A stretch of 64,000 nt of DNA, from the NCBI GenBank assembly GCA_014529385.2, contig CM043942.1, positions 7,377,001 through 7,441,000 on the forward strand, given 5' to 3'. Position 1 is the stretch's first letter. Each line of letters starts with the position of its first letter. The DNA comes from Adiantum capillus-veneris. Its lineage: Eukaryota; Streptophyta; Polypodiopsida; Polypodiales; Pteridaceae. Positions 52,308 to 63,735 of the stretch are shown here, in pieces. The position numbers were made by a program, and so were the translations under genes. Under the pieces are notes generated by a model that saw nothing but the letters and a program-made list of their open reading frames with translations, was not told the origin of the DNA and did no database searches.

Positions 52308-54592
52308 TGTTAAGGCGGTTACGCCGCTAGCGGAAGCTAAATAGCGAGAACTCAACCAACAACAGAATTTGTCAGACGAGGACGGAGCTTGACCCGCAGG
52401 CGCATGGAAACAACTAGGTGTATGTCAAATCACCTACTCGACCTTCTAATGACAATCACTACTAAGGAAATCAAATCTAAGTTCTAAAATACGCAAGTGA
52501 CTGAAATCCATACTACGAACGAATGCTATACGAAACAGGATCTAGAATCATTGAATCGATCTCAAACTCAAGGGGAAGTCTATACACTAGGTAAGAACAA
52601 CACCCTAAAGACTTGAACTGCAAAATCAACCTATAACCACTCCGTGCGGTAAACGCGTATGAAGACAGGCCGAAAAATACAGGTGACCGAAACTTGACCC
52701 CGATGGTACTAATGCGTAGCTCTACTCTTTGTGGTTCTATAGATATGCTGCACGCTCAATTCCGACACACGAGTTGGAAGAAAACTCACACCGAAGCTCG
52801 TAGGAACTTACCACACATAGAAGCCGATAGCACGCACTCTTGGTATCTGTGCATAGCTCTCGCCGTTGCTAACACAATGGCGGTGTCGCTTCTCCAATGG
52901 CGGCTCCGTAGCTCGCGTAGCAAGTAGATAAGACTCTCTCTCTCTCTCTCACTCTCTCTCAGACACAGTCACGGCGCTCAAAAACTCACTTTGATTAATA
53001 ATCTGAATCCCCTTAGGTTACAAAAACTTTGGCTTATATACCTCAGCCTTGGAGGTGAGAACATCTCTAACTAATTACATTAGCAAGTGACATTACTTCG
53101 GGATTACAAGCTGGAAACTCAATTGAGTCCCGTTACTTAACACTAGGTTGGTAACCTAACAAGACATAAAAGTGTCCTTTCATGGTTTTGAAAAAAACCT
53201 CCAAAACCACAGTAGATCCACTCATTTTGTAAAATCCTTTCATGAGGTTATAGTTCAAGGCCTATTACACATGGAAGAAATAAGAAACTTGTAAAATTTC
53301 TCATCTTTTGGTCACACCAAGCCTCCAAAGTTGATGGACCAGTACATTTTCATAAAAACAGTCATTTCTTACGTTTTGTTGCATAAAAATAAGATTAGGG
53401 ATTTTTGTTGGACTTGAGATAAATTCCCTAGTTAACTTCAATGGGTTGGTGATCAGAACATATGATTGCTTCTCACTCACTATTTTTTGTTTTGAGAAAA
53501 GAAATAGGTACAAAAAAGTTGAATTGTTATCATTCTGCAAACCTATCATCAAAGTTTCTATAGCCACGCTCAATACAAATAATATATGCATGTTTTCTTA
53601 GTTCCCTATTGTCCTTTAGGTTCATAAGGAGCCATGGAGCATGTCAAAAGAATAATACATCTCTTACCAAGGGGAATCTTGGGGACAAAGATGAAGTGCT
53701 AAATATAGCAAACATGAAAAAACTGGGTTCAACATTATGAGTTGTAGAACACCATAGAAACTATTCAATATCTAGCCAAATTTGATCCTTATGACTAGAT
53801 ATGGTTACTACCTACAAAATGCATGTAGTTGTCACAAGAAACTAACAATATTGAAAAAACTATACTTGATATACTAGAATGTTTTGTTTTCTTCTATAAT
53901 TGAAAAAATCAACCATCGTTGTCTACTATGCCAAATAGGGTATTAGGTGCCCCAAAACTCAAGGAATATTAGCTTTATGTTACAATATGCGACATAGAAA
54001 ATCAAAACTGCATTTGGATATCATGAAAGCCACCAAAAAAATCATAGAAGAGCTAAAATTGGCTAAAAAACAGGATTTGACCATTTTTGTAATTTGGTCA
54101 TAACTTACAACTTTAACATTTATTTCTCCCTAGAAGCATCAGGACATGTTGAGGACTACTAAAGATAGTTCTCTAGCATTATATACCTCACAAACATGAA
54201 TTCTAGAGTGGTATAGTTGCAAAAAATTGAAAAAAGCCAAAAACAGGACCCGTTTTTTCACACAGTTTAGGTTGTGAAATGTTGTGCAAGGACAAGGTTA
54301 AAGATGGAATTGATATTCCAAAAGAATGTTGAGTTTTTTTCAGCTCATGAGACAAATTTCTAGATAGATAGCACCTCAAAATCCATTTTGAAACTCTTGA
54401 CATAATTCAAGGAAAATGGTCACTTAACAGGACATAAAAGTGTTCCAGGACATAAAAGTGTCCCATTACCAACCTAGTGTTAATGAATGGCTCAAATCAA
54501 AATTAATGTCAGAAAGACAATTATTACAATCAATGGTTACAAAATGATGAGTGTGAGCAAAAATGTGGGTGTGATCCTCTGTTGGCTCAACA
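52308..54592 (-). repeat. 5' LTR of G, split by element M
   Basis: The parts 52,308-53,140 and 54,484-54,592 together align to the 3' LTR. TATA box at 53,033-53,040. M sits in U3, about 100 bp upstream of the TATA box in element orientation. The 3' LTR lacks it, so M arrived after G inserted. Confidence 0.93.
53141..54479. mobile_element. Element M: non-autonomous TIR element, TTAA target duplication
   Basis: 1,339 bp with terminal inverted repeats CACTAGGTTGGTAA. TTAA flanks both ends (53,137-53,140; 54,480-54,483), and the empty site is visible in the 3' LTR of G (TACTTAATGAA near 35,915). Subterminal motif GACATAAAAGTGT occurs once near the left end (53,163) and twice near the right (54,431, 54,449). 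No coding region; the longest frame (96 codons, 53,301-53,591) resembles nothing. Non-autonomous. Superfamily unclear: CACTA start suggests CACTA elements, but those make 3-bp duplications. TTAA suggests piggyBac-like. A TA duplication with TIR ACACTAGG is equally consistent. Confidence 0.88.
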
Positions 54593-54597
54593 ATATT

Positions 54598-54842
54598 GCT
54601 CACATTGGTGTCAAGCACAATCAAGTTGCCGATGCACTATTACAATGGCCAAGAGCAAATGTGGTATCTATAGCAACCCACAATTATCTATATTTTATGA
54701 TCGATGAGTATGCTAGTGATCCCAATTTCCAGAATGTCATTTCAGCCCTTGCCTTAGGGAAGAAGAGAAACCATTCACCTTGCAAAATGGTTATCTCTTT
54801 TATGGCAATAGGCTATGTATTACTATTTCACTTCGTGAGAAA
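54598..54842 (+). pseudogene. RNase H end and linker of H
   Basis: AHIGVKHNQVADALLQWPRAN, the C-terminal end of RNase H continuing from 35,088, then the linker to integrase (YASDPNFQNVISAL). Immediately right of G's target site ATATT. Confidence 0.82.
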
Positions 54843-55866
54843 TTAATATATGAATCCCATGCTCCTCCTTATGCAGGGCATAGAGGGATTTAACCCACTC
54901 TTTGAGGAGTAGAGACCTAATTCTATTGGCCCACTAGAGTATGTTTCAAAATGTGTGGTATGCCAAAAGACGAAATATGATAGAGGGAAGCAACCTGGAT
55001 TGCTCCAGCCATTGCCAATTCTTAATTCACCATAGGAGAGCATATCCATGGATTTTATCTTTGGATTGCCCAAGTCTATCCATGGAAAAACAGGAATATG
55101 GACAATAGTCAACAGGTTTAGCAAACAAGCACATTGTATACCTGTCAAAAAGACTATTAAGGCACCCCAAATGGCAACCCTCTTCATATCTCAGATTTTC
55201 AAATAGCATGGCTTGCCAACTACTATAGTGTCGGATAGAGATCCTAAAATGACCAGTACTTTATGGAAGGATCTCTTTGAGAACCTAAGTACAAGGTTAA
55301 ATATCTCTTTGGTCTATCACCCACAAATGGATGGCCAAAGTGAAATAGTTAACCTTACGATTCTAGACCTAGTAAAAACCTATGTCACAGAATTATATCA
55401 ACGCTCACAATGGGAGAAGTACTTACCCCTTGTATTGTATGCGTACAATAACACCGTACATACTTCTACAGGGAAGGCACCTTTCGAGGTCATACAAGGA
55501 AGATCTAAAAGTCCCTTGCTACTTAAGATACATGTAAAGATCTTCGCCCGCTGATGAGTATAGCTGAGATCTACAAGAATCTTTTCGAAAGATTAAAGAG
55601 GCTAGATCCATCTCACAGCAAAGGCAAAAGGCTGCTGCTAACAAGCACATAAGAGCCTTAGCTCTTAAGGAAAATGATTGGGTCTTGCTAAAATTCCCCA
55701 AGGCTCATTTAAGACAAATTACGGGCAAGAATCCTACGGGCCACCATAAGTATTATGCTAAGTTAGCAAAAAGATACTACGGTCCTTTTCAAATTCTTAA
55801 GCTAATCAACGAGATGGCTTATCAATTAAAGTTGCCCAATCATGGGCTCATACACAATGCTTTTCA
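54843..55866 (+). pseudogene. Integrase of H
   Basis: Zinc region (AGHRGI...CVVCQKTK, 54,870-54,975), core ISMDFIFGLPKS (first Asp, about 55,045), TTIVSDRDPKM (second Asp, about 55,225), YHPQMDGQSEIVN (Glu, about 55,335), C-terminal GPY/F-type RYYGPFQILKLINEMAYQL (about 55,772) and LIHNAFH at the L insertion. Several stops and frame shifts (for example TAG at 55,205). The GPF motif and chromodomain-like tail after L place H near the chromoviruses. Confidence 0.85.
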
Positions 55867-56031
55867 TGCAAGAGCATAGGGAGATAGACATGCCAATAAC
55901 CACCCAACCATACCTATATATAAGCCCTTGGCCCTCTGGCTCTTAGCTGTATATAGCCCCTGTACCGCATGTGTATCCATCGACCCTTGGCCAGGGCCAT
56001 GCCCTCCTATAGTCCTACCCTTGGCATGACA
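55867..56031 (-). repeat. Left LTR of L
   Basis: TGCAAGAGCATAGG...GGCATGACA, about 92% like the right copy by eye, with TATATATA-type sequence near 55,916. C2's LTR starts at the next base. Confidence 0.78.
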
Positions 56032-56654
56032 TGTTAAGTATGGAGCCTGATTTATCCTTGTAATTTTCTGTAGTAAAAGCGCACATTTGTAAGGCCCCCA
56101 TTATGAGGAGAAGCCATCGTGCGTGAAGGAAAATCACTCACCGGAAACCAAAAATTTCACGGACCAGAATCAGGGGCAAACTTTTTTTTTTGCCGGAATA
56201 TTATGGCCGGACGGCGGCCGGAAAGTGGTCGGAAAACAACCGGTCGGTTGGCCGGTGGCCGGTAGTCAATGGCCGATGGCCGGTGGTCGAAAGTCAATGG
56301 CCGGTGGCCGGTGGCCGAATTCAAAAGCGGACTTGTCTTCTCAAGGGCGGCCACACATGGGCGGATTGGAGGGTCCGATTTGGACTTATTCACACAAGGG
56401 CGGCTACACATGGCTGTCTCTCATAAGAGAGGGCAGCCCTTTTACCCTATAAAAGGAGGCCATTTCTACAAACATTTCATAGTGTGAAGTTGATGCAACA
56501 AGGTGAGTGTGAGGTGGTGAGAGTGTAGCAAGGCGGGAGCTCCATTAAGGGTATAATCCCTTTGTAAACTACTTCTTGTTTTGAAGTACTAAAGCCATTG
56601 AGTGGCTGCTTTCCCATGGACATAGCCCACATTGGGTGAACCACGTATATCGTG

Positions 56655-56725
<71 letters not shown>

Positions 56726-56809
56726 CTATAATCTCGTGTATATAAATCTGTCTCTCTCCATTAAGTAATCTACTCAATTATCTATTTAGCTACGTATTAT
56801 TTCCTAACA
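56032..56809 (+). repeat. 5' LTR of C2
   Basis: Contains a GGCCGGTGG-rich minisatellite (56,205-56,325), a TATA box TATAAAA (56,458-56,464) and a (CT)n array (56,659-56,722) downstream of it, in the transcribed leader. Confidence 0.78.
56205..56325 (+). repeat. GC-rich GGCCGGTGG minisatellite
   Basis: Repeated units GTCAATGGCCG(A/G)TGGCCGGTGG with many GGCCGG and CCGG(T) words, about 130-250 bp upstream of the C2 TATA box. It is a rare GC- and CpG-rich island in AT-rich surroundings and may be the U3 enhancer. Confidence 0.75.
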
Positions 56810-56882
56810 ACTGGTATCAGAGCAAGGTTTGCTCATAGCTAAATTATCTCAAGGAAAGAATTCCTTGAATTGAGTGGGAGTT

Positions 56883-58600
56883 ATGGCGGAGGAAGGGAAG
56901 CTCAAGATTGAGAAGTTCAACGGCAAAAACTACCAGCATTGGAAGATGCAGATTGAAGACTATCTCTACCAGAAGGACCTCTATTTGCCACTAGGCGGTC
57001 TTGCAAAGAAGCCCGCAACAATGGCAGATGAAGCATGGATTGTCCTTGATCGAAAGGCACTGGGAACAATCCGGTTAAGCTTGGCGTCAACGGTGGCCTT
57101 CAATGTTTCGGAGATGAAGACCACGGAGGACTTGATGAAGTCACTTGACGACTTCTACGAGAAACCATCGGCATCCAATAAGGTATTTCTTATGAAGCGC
57201 TTGTTCAATCTAAAGATGGCAGAGAATGGTTCAGTTGCAGAACACCTAAATGACCTTAACACAAACATAAGTCAGCTTCGATCAGTGAAAATCAATTTCG
57301 ATGACGAAGTGCTAGCTCTCCTTATACTATCATCTCTACCGGATAGTTGGGACAGCCTTGTGATGGCTGTAAGTAATTCTATCTCTGGCACAAATACTCT
57401 TAAGTTTGATGATGTTGTGGGTGTTCTCCTAAGCGAGGAAATGCGAAGGAGAAGCACAGGAGAATCATCAAGTGCTTCACTATCAGTGGAAACAAGAGGA
57501 AGGCTTAAGGAGAGGTTCAAAAACCAAAAGGGTCGTGATCGCTCAAGGCGGAGCAAGTCACGCACAAAGTCAGTTCTTGAATGTTGGAACTGCGGCAAGA
57601 AGGGCCACGTCAAGAAGGATTGTTGGTCCAAGAAGAAGAAGGAGACAGAGTCTCAAGACAACAAGCCAACATCGGAGGCCAATGTGGTAGGTAAAGTAGA
57701 GCAAGATGCTCTAATTCTCTCATTAGACAATGTGTCTAATTCCTGGATAGTAGATTCTGGGGCTTCATTCCATGCGACACCACACAAGCAACATTTCCAA
57801 GACTACACCAAAGGTAATTTTCGGTATGTATACTTGGGAGATGATGAAGCTTGTGAGATTTTCGGCAAAGGTACAGTTTCTGTCAAAACTGCTAACGGAA
57901 ATGAATGGAAGCTTAAAGATGTTAGGCATGTTCCTTCTCTTCGCAAAAATTTGATCTCTATAGGACAATTGGACGATGAAGGTCACAACATTGCATTCGG
58001 AAACAAACGGTGGAAGATCTCAAAGGGATATTTGGTGGTTACCAAGGGTGAAAAAGTCGGTACACTTTACTTGTGTACTGTTAGCACGCAACCTTCAGCT
58101 TGTGCAGCAACTACAGAAGTTGACAGTGCGGTGTGGCACTACCGACTTGGGCATATGAGTACCAAAGGAATGCAAATCCTTCAAACAAAGAAGCTTCTAC
58201 CAGGTTTGAAAGAAGTGGACTTAGAGTTCTGTGAAGATTGTGTTTATGGTAAACAAAAGAGGGTAAAATTTCAAAAATCAGGATATGAAAGAAAAAATAA
58301 AAAACTTGAGTTGGTTCATTCTGATGTTTGGGGTCCTGCAAGTACACCATCACTTGGTGGCTCATTGTACTATGTAACATTCATAGACGATGCGACTAGA
58401 AAAACATGGGTTTATGTCATGAAGAATAAATCCGATGTATTTTCCATATTTCAAAGGTGGAAAGCCTTTGTGGAGAATGAAACAGGTACTAAGGTTAAAT
58501 GCCTCAGATCCGACAATGGAGGCGAATATTGCAGCCAAGCTTTTGAAAGCTTTTGTGCTAGCAATGGCATTCGGAGGCAAAGGACAACCCCAAGGACAAC
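56883..58600 (+). CDS. C2 gag, protease and integrase N-terminal half
   Basis: Start ATG 56,883 (MAEEGKLKIEKFNGKNYQHW), 71 bases after the primer site. Copia gag domain (residues about 1-190; FYEKPSASNKVFLMKRLFNLKM), zinc knuckle CWNCGKKGHVKKDC (about 235), protease WIVDSGASFHATPHK (about 295), integrase HYRLGHMS...CEDCVYGK (about 420-460), core LVHSDVWGP (first Asp) and LRSDNGGEYCS (second Asp). The frame is intact to RRQRTTPR, then a 12-bp direct repeat (GGACAACCCCAA twice) and foreign sequence. The catalytic Glu and all of RT are lost, so it is not functional. The gag could still be made. Confidence 0.9.
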
Positions 58601-61600
58601 CCCAAGCCTTGCTGAAATATTTGTACCATAATAAAAGTGAAACATTAATCACTTCTTGGGACAAAGAATGAAACTTTTTCATTAACAACTCAGAGCCTTG
58701 CTATATGTATAAACAACCATCTGTAATTTTGTTTAGCAGTACTTGTACCTGAACAAGTCATTCTAAGTATCCGACAATTTCTGGCCACCGAAATTGCTCT
58801 AGATACGTCGTGCTGAAAATGGTCTAGAAAACAGATTTGACCAGCGAATAGGGACTTTGTCGTGACACATATTTGAAAGAGTGGGCGCCAATGTCATTCC
58901 CAAAGACTCACATTAGCCACATGTGGAATATGTCTCAACTAAGGATGTCTGAAAAAAGAACATCCTACAAGTACAAGATGTACTTGTGTGTGGAGGTAAC
59001 TGCAAACACTCTACGACGGGAGTGAGAGGGACCCTCATTAGCCTTGCTCCACATTGGCTAAATCAAACTCCTTGAGTCACTAGAACATGTTGTATCCCAT
59101 GTGACAACATGTGCCAAATTGAATCCGACATATGGGTTCATAACCGCATAATGTACATTGGACACTACGGCCCAAAATACTTGTTCCGACATGCCCTTGG
59201 CAACATGGCCCTGGGGATTGAACTGAAAGTTCAGTTACCCGTATTCAAATGCACAGGAGCACGTCTCCCACCTGTGAAAAAACCAAGCAACATTGCACTG
59301 GAAACCCTGGGTGTTGCCTTTGCAACTCAAACCCGTTGGTTAGAATCTACGTAGTCCAACCCCTTGGTAAGACCCTTTGTAGAAACTGCTCAACAAGAAG
59401 GTAATAGTAACCAACATAATCAACCATGTAGAGAATGATTGGAATCAACTTAAAAAGTTGAATTTGTTCGCTACCGCGTGGTAGTTTATTGCGGACTTCT
59501 TTCCTTGAAAATATAACGGGAATAGATCAAACTAAATCACCCGCTGAGTCTTACCCCAAAACTGTGCTACCATAGACACTCGTAGTGCTATAGAGAGAGC
59601 AAGAGATCTACACAAGGGAGATGTCTAGCTCTTATGGACAGCCATGCTGTCTCAACTGATTGTTGCATCTATACTCCGTGGTAGAGATCATCAAAAACTC
59701 AACTCGAGCGTCACACTGAAAACATGTAGTGCAAAATGACACTCTAAACATCCGTAATGACAAGACTCTTGCTTGTCCATTAACATCAATGTGTACTCCA
59801 CTGGGTAGAGCTGTTCGATCTTGAGAACAATCATCCAAGGAATACCAACCATTGGGTCTTACCCTAGATTTAACAATGGATCTTAGCCAGCATGTGTGGC
59901 TCATAGCCCTCATGGCAATTAGTGTTCAATCGTCGAACCGATGAAGACTAATTTGGATGGCATCTTGCCCAATTTCTAGCTGAGAGTTAGAGCACCTTGG
60001 CTCAGGCTGACTCACCAGCGAAACATGTATCAAAAGTTTCTTAGAAAGTTTTCATTATTCTTAGAGAGAAAAAGAAAGAGAGATAAGAAGAGCATGTTGG
60101 GCTAAGGAACTTTCCTTAAATTTCTAGAGTGTGTGCCCAATCTGTGTGTTACGCATCTTATGCGTGACTAGTAGCTTATTATATAAGCATTCCACAGTTT
60201 TTTGGTATGACTCTCTCACCAAGAGAGGGTAAAAAACACAAACACATCTTCACCTACCTACCGTGCAGGGGTCGTGATTGTATGAGAATGACTTAGCATT
60301 GGCACTTTTCCTAGGAATGAAGTCCAAATTTTAGGTTCCTTTTAGTGTTGTTGTGTGTTGATAGCAACCAACAAGCATGTTAAACAATCCAAAACTTATC
60401 TTGTCCTTGCCAAAGTGTCTCGTGTTATAGCGGAAGCATATTGCATGGGGCAGTAGAATTGAATCTACCTAGCTAGCATGTTGTGCATGCAGAATTTTAA
60501 GCCCTTCGCAAAAGTGATGGCCTCAAACGCAAGAGCCAAAACCATAAGTGCCTTGTACACACGTACTGATAGGGATTCTGTGAGTGATATTCCCTATTTT
60601 GCCAGTTCCCCAAACTTGTGTGCCATTGCCCTTGATGCCAAGTCATTGAGCAGTACCTTGGCACAAGGGAGAAGCCTTGCTTCATGTAAAATTGTCAAAG
60701 CGCTTTGCTTGGCACAAAAGCAGTAGTTTCCAATGTAAATGTAGAAACATGGAAAAATAAACAATACTGAACATGGTTGAACCTGGTCATCTTGCTGTAA
60801 CCAATTGTCTAGAGATGTTGAAGGAAAAGCTCGCTCAAAGGTAGATCATAACCATCTCTGTTGCGCGAGAGAAATGTGGCGTATGTATCATATACATGCC
60901 CTGAACTATCCTACAGGCATATGGAGAAATTCCCCAAGGGCGTGTGCTCATAGCATACCCCAAACGGGAAAAATCTCAATGCAAGATTTCTAAATTGAAG
61001 CCGTGCTTCACATAAATATGTTTGGGCAGAGAGCCAACGGATGTGGCTTCACATATCATGACAAAAATAATCGACCGTGTTGAGCAATTTCAATTGAAAT
61101 TAACTAGTATTGTGTGGTAAGCATCCTCTGTCAGCCTCAAGAAACAGTAAAAAGGAGTCGGCCATGCCAAGCAATGTGCCCCCTTGATCAAGTCAAGCAA
61201 TAGAATGTGCCAATCTCCTTGAGATTCCAAAACATTGCAATTTTGCTATGCTTTTTCATCAAAAGAGAACCACTGGGAAGCCGTGCTGCGGAGCAAGGTG
61301 GTTGGCAATCAAGCCATGCTTGATTCCAATCTTTAACCAATCAAATTTTTGGTGCTTACAGTAAGTTTCACAAGCCATGCTTGTGCTTTGCATGCCTAAA
61401 GTGTATGCACGTCTGCTACATATTATAGCTAGCAAGCAGATGCTCAATAAACAAAAACCAAATGCGTACCTCATTAAGTACACCTGCCGACCAATGTTGC
61501 CGACCCAAAAATCGAATGATTTGGAAGCAACAAGAAAAACGATAAATGATTTTCTAGACACTGTTGCTTGGTGCAATAGATGATCTATTCCTGCTATCAA

Positions 61601-62937
61601 GGGCCTTTCCCAATGCGCAAGAAAAGTGGACATAATGACCATGGTCATACTTGACCCATAGGTAGTCTCGCAGGGAAACATAGCCAAGATTAGCATAATT
61701 ACATGTTTCTGCAATACAATTGCACACATAAAACTATGAAAACTGCAAGAACGTCAAAGCGCAAACCTGATAATTTCAACCTTGTTGGAGTACTTGACGA
61801 AAAGCCCTGCCTGCCGTCCTAGGGCGATGCCCTTGCTGACAACACTTGCATGGTAGCCTACCCTGGGACTGCCATCACGAGTAGCAAGAGCCTTGTCATT
61901 ACATCACCACAGGCCTGTCTGTACTTTGGATAGTTCTTTTCCGACTACCAAGCAAATGTAGCCTTGATGGCTTGCGGCATGGTCGTGCCAATTCGCAATA
62001 GTGTATATCCCCGAGTCACGGCTCGTAGTCTTGTGTAGAAAAGGGGAAGAAGCGGTGGAAATACCAAAATGAAAAATATTTGCAGCACTTCGACTGTAGC
62101 AATGGTTGTACATCACCTTCACCCAAAAATCGATGCGCTTCGTGTTGCTCGTTAGAGGAGAAGGAAAAAGTGGGTGTGCCTGGTGGGGACCCTCCCTTAA
62201 ATTGGTTAAAACCCGAAGGCCCTTGGCCTTGGGGTGCCCATCATGTGAAGAGGGGAAAGATCAATAGTTATTTGCATAGCAATGGTTTCTCCACGACCGC
62301 AGCATGCCGTGCATGGATTTTATAGGAGGATTTACCTACCTGCAACCTTGTCGGCTGCCTGCTCTTATCGACTATCATGCGAGAGCATGCGAAGGGTGGC
62401 TTTAGGAGACATCAAGCTTCATCTCTCCTTTTGACTGTGGGACCAGCTTCTTATAGTGTGGGGGGTTGCGCCAAATTAGGGCGCCCCAAAAAGCTAATTG
62501 TTCTGCAACGATGGCAGCCTGCGCAGCGAAGAAAGAACATGCTGCGCAGCAGTGTAAAATCCCTGATAGCCCACGCTCCAGAGACGTGTTTCACTCCTCC
62601 CTTCGTCGCGCTCCCTTGGAGCTTAGCGTATCCAAATTTGGTGCATCTCCCCTTCCATGCCACAAGCAGCCGCTCCCGCGGCCCTTGATCCCGAGATTCC
62701 TTGAAGTGGAAGCCATGCTTCCCACGGCAGCTGCGGGTTCTTCTTGCCCATGCAAAGCATGAATCTTGAGGACCATGCCTTCCATGATGTGTGTGTGTGT
62801 GTGTGTGTGTGTGTGAGTGTGTGTGTGAGAGAGAGAGAGAGAGAGAATCCGTGAAGGCATGAAGGCATGCAAAGCCATGCCTTGCCATGCAAAAACCATC
62901 TCCGTTGCTTCTCCTCCATCACTCCCCTCTCCCCTCA
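58601..62937. other. Interior of L, no recognisable gene
   Basis: 4.3 kb without a known protein on either strand. The longest frames (156 codons at 61,259-61,729, minus; 82 codons at 60,478) match nothing I recognise. It contains several short perfect inverted repeats with the core AAGC-CNT-GCTT (60,671; 60,996; 61,307; 61,369; 62,708) and many CATGC words. Could include captured host sequence. Near 62,930 the minus strand has a G/A-rich leader after the primer site. Confidence 0.5.
62791..62846. repeat. (GT)n/(GA)n microsatellite
   Basis: GT repeats 62,789-62,827 followed by GA repeats 62,828-62,846, close to the right LTR of L. Confidence 0.9.
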
Positions 62938-62950
62938 GCTTTGATAACAA

Positions 62951-63113
62951 TGCAAGAGCATAGGGAGATAGACATGCCAATAACGACCCAACCATACCTA
63001 TATATAGGCCCTTGGCCCTTTAGCTCTTAGCTATATATAGCCCCTGTACCGCATGTGTATCCATCAGCCCTTGCAGGGCCGTGCCCTCCTATATTCCTAC
63101 CCTTGGCATGACA
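62951..63113 (-). repeat. Right LTR of L with adjoining primer site
   Basis: TGCAAGAGCATAGG...GGCATGACA, followed by TTTCA and H integrase. On the minus strand this is the 5' LTR, and TTGTTATCAAAGC follows it at once. Confidence 0.78.
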
Positions 63114-63118
63114 TTTCA

Positions 63119-63735
63119 TGTGAGCCTACTCAAGCCTTACCGAGAATAGCCACCAGCAAAACAAATAAATGAAGACCCTCCAGAGATCGAGGATCAAGAA
63201 GAGGTGCTTCAACCCTAATTTATCCTTCGACATGAAGACAAGGTGCTAAGGGGGGCTAAGACATGGAAAGATTATCCAATGACGTCTTATTAAATTCAAC
63301 AATTATCCTTTTGAACATGCTAGATGGATGCAAGGAACACAACTTAAGGATAATATGAACCTTGTCGATGCTTATAATGCTACACTAGAGTAAGAAAATG
63401 TAAACGCAGTTTAAATGAACAATGTTTTTGTCTTATAAGACACTCTTTTTTTCTTTTATTATGCACACATTTAACAAGTATGCATGCTTACAATCATGTT
63501 TGTGGCGACGACGTCTCTCAAACACCAAGTAGAATTTGTCACTCTACTTTGGGAATGTGATATGGAATAAAGAGCAGACATGCTTGCGGTCGGTAAGTCT
63601 CTCAAGCACTAAATGGATTAGTCATCCATTTTAGAATGATGTCCTAGGGTAGAAAGATCTCTTACCCACTAGGAAACCATGGACTAATGACTAGGCTTTA
63701 CCTTCTTTACCTCATAGTCGAGAACGACTATGATT
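63119..63735 (+). pseudogene. Integrase tail and chromodomain-like end of H
   Basis: Directly after L: VSLLKPYRE, then, in broken frames, EDPPEIEDQEEVLQP, ILRHEDKVLR, LIKFNNYPFEHARWM and LDAYNATLE-like sequence to about 63,390. LIKFNNYPFEHARW resembles the chromodomain pattern (LVKWkg.p...atWe). From 63,400 to 63,735 no coding sequence is visible. Confidence 0.7.

Larger units (their letters stand above)
35089..54592 (-). mobile_element. Element G: giant Tat/Athila-like Ty3/gypsy retrotransposon
   Basis: 942-bp LTRs (35,089-36,030; 52,308-54,592 including a later insertion), perfect ATATT duplication (35,084-35,088; 54,593-54,597), tRNA-Asp primer site and polypurine tract. Minus-strand order: leader with palindromes, gag, PRO1, RT, integrase, PRO2, WxPK ORF, long spacer with palindromes, extra ORF, LTR. 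It is about 18.2 kb without element M. I count about 17 mismatches between the LTRs (about 2%), so it is young. RNase H is missing, and several in-frame stops and two or three frame breaks disable the coding region. Confidence 0.95.
56032..58600 (+). mobile_element. Element C2: Ty1/copia, 3'-truncated
   Basis: LTR 56,032-56,809 (TGTTAAG...CCTAACA), tRNA-iMet primer site TGGTATCAGAGC at 56,812-56,823, gag-protease-integrase in one open frame. It breaks off in the integrase core at about 58,600; RT, RNase H and the 3' LTR are missing. Without its right end no target duplication can be shown. Confidence 0.85.
55867..63113 (-). mobile_element. Element L: short-LTR, non-coding retroelement
   Basis: Repeats 55,867-56,031 and 62,951-63,113 (165 and 163 bp, TG...CA) in direct orientation, with TTTCA on both sides (55,862-55,866; 63,114-63,118). 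Minus orientation is favoured because TTGTTATCAAAGC at 62,938-62,950, next to the right repeat, resembles a tRNA-iMet primer site (11 of 13). No gag or pol of its own, so a TRIM/LARD-like element moved by helpers. Copia C2 adjoins its left repeat. Removing L restores the integrase motif FHVSLLKPY of H. Confidence 0.75.

Noticed and set aside
53141-54479. Element M as a standard CACTA transposon
   Set aside because: The empty site shows TTAA (or TA) duplicated; a 3-bp duplication does not fit symmetrical ends.
58590-58631. Last residues of the C2 frame as integrase
   Set aside because: After a 12-bp repeat the sequence leaves the copia integrase pattern; the end is chance read-through into other DNA.
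59109-62888. Short frames in the interior of L as host genes
   Set aside because: None shows a recognisable domain, codon pattern or exon structure; several overlap microsatellites.
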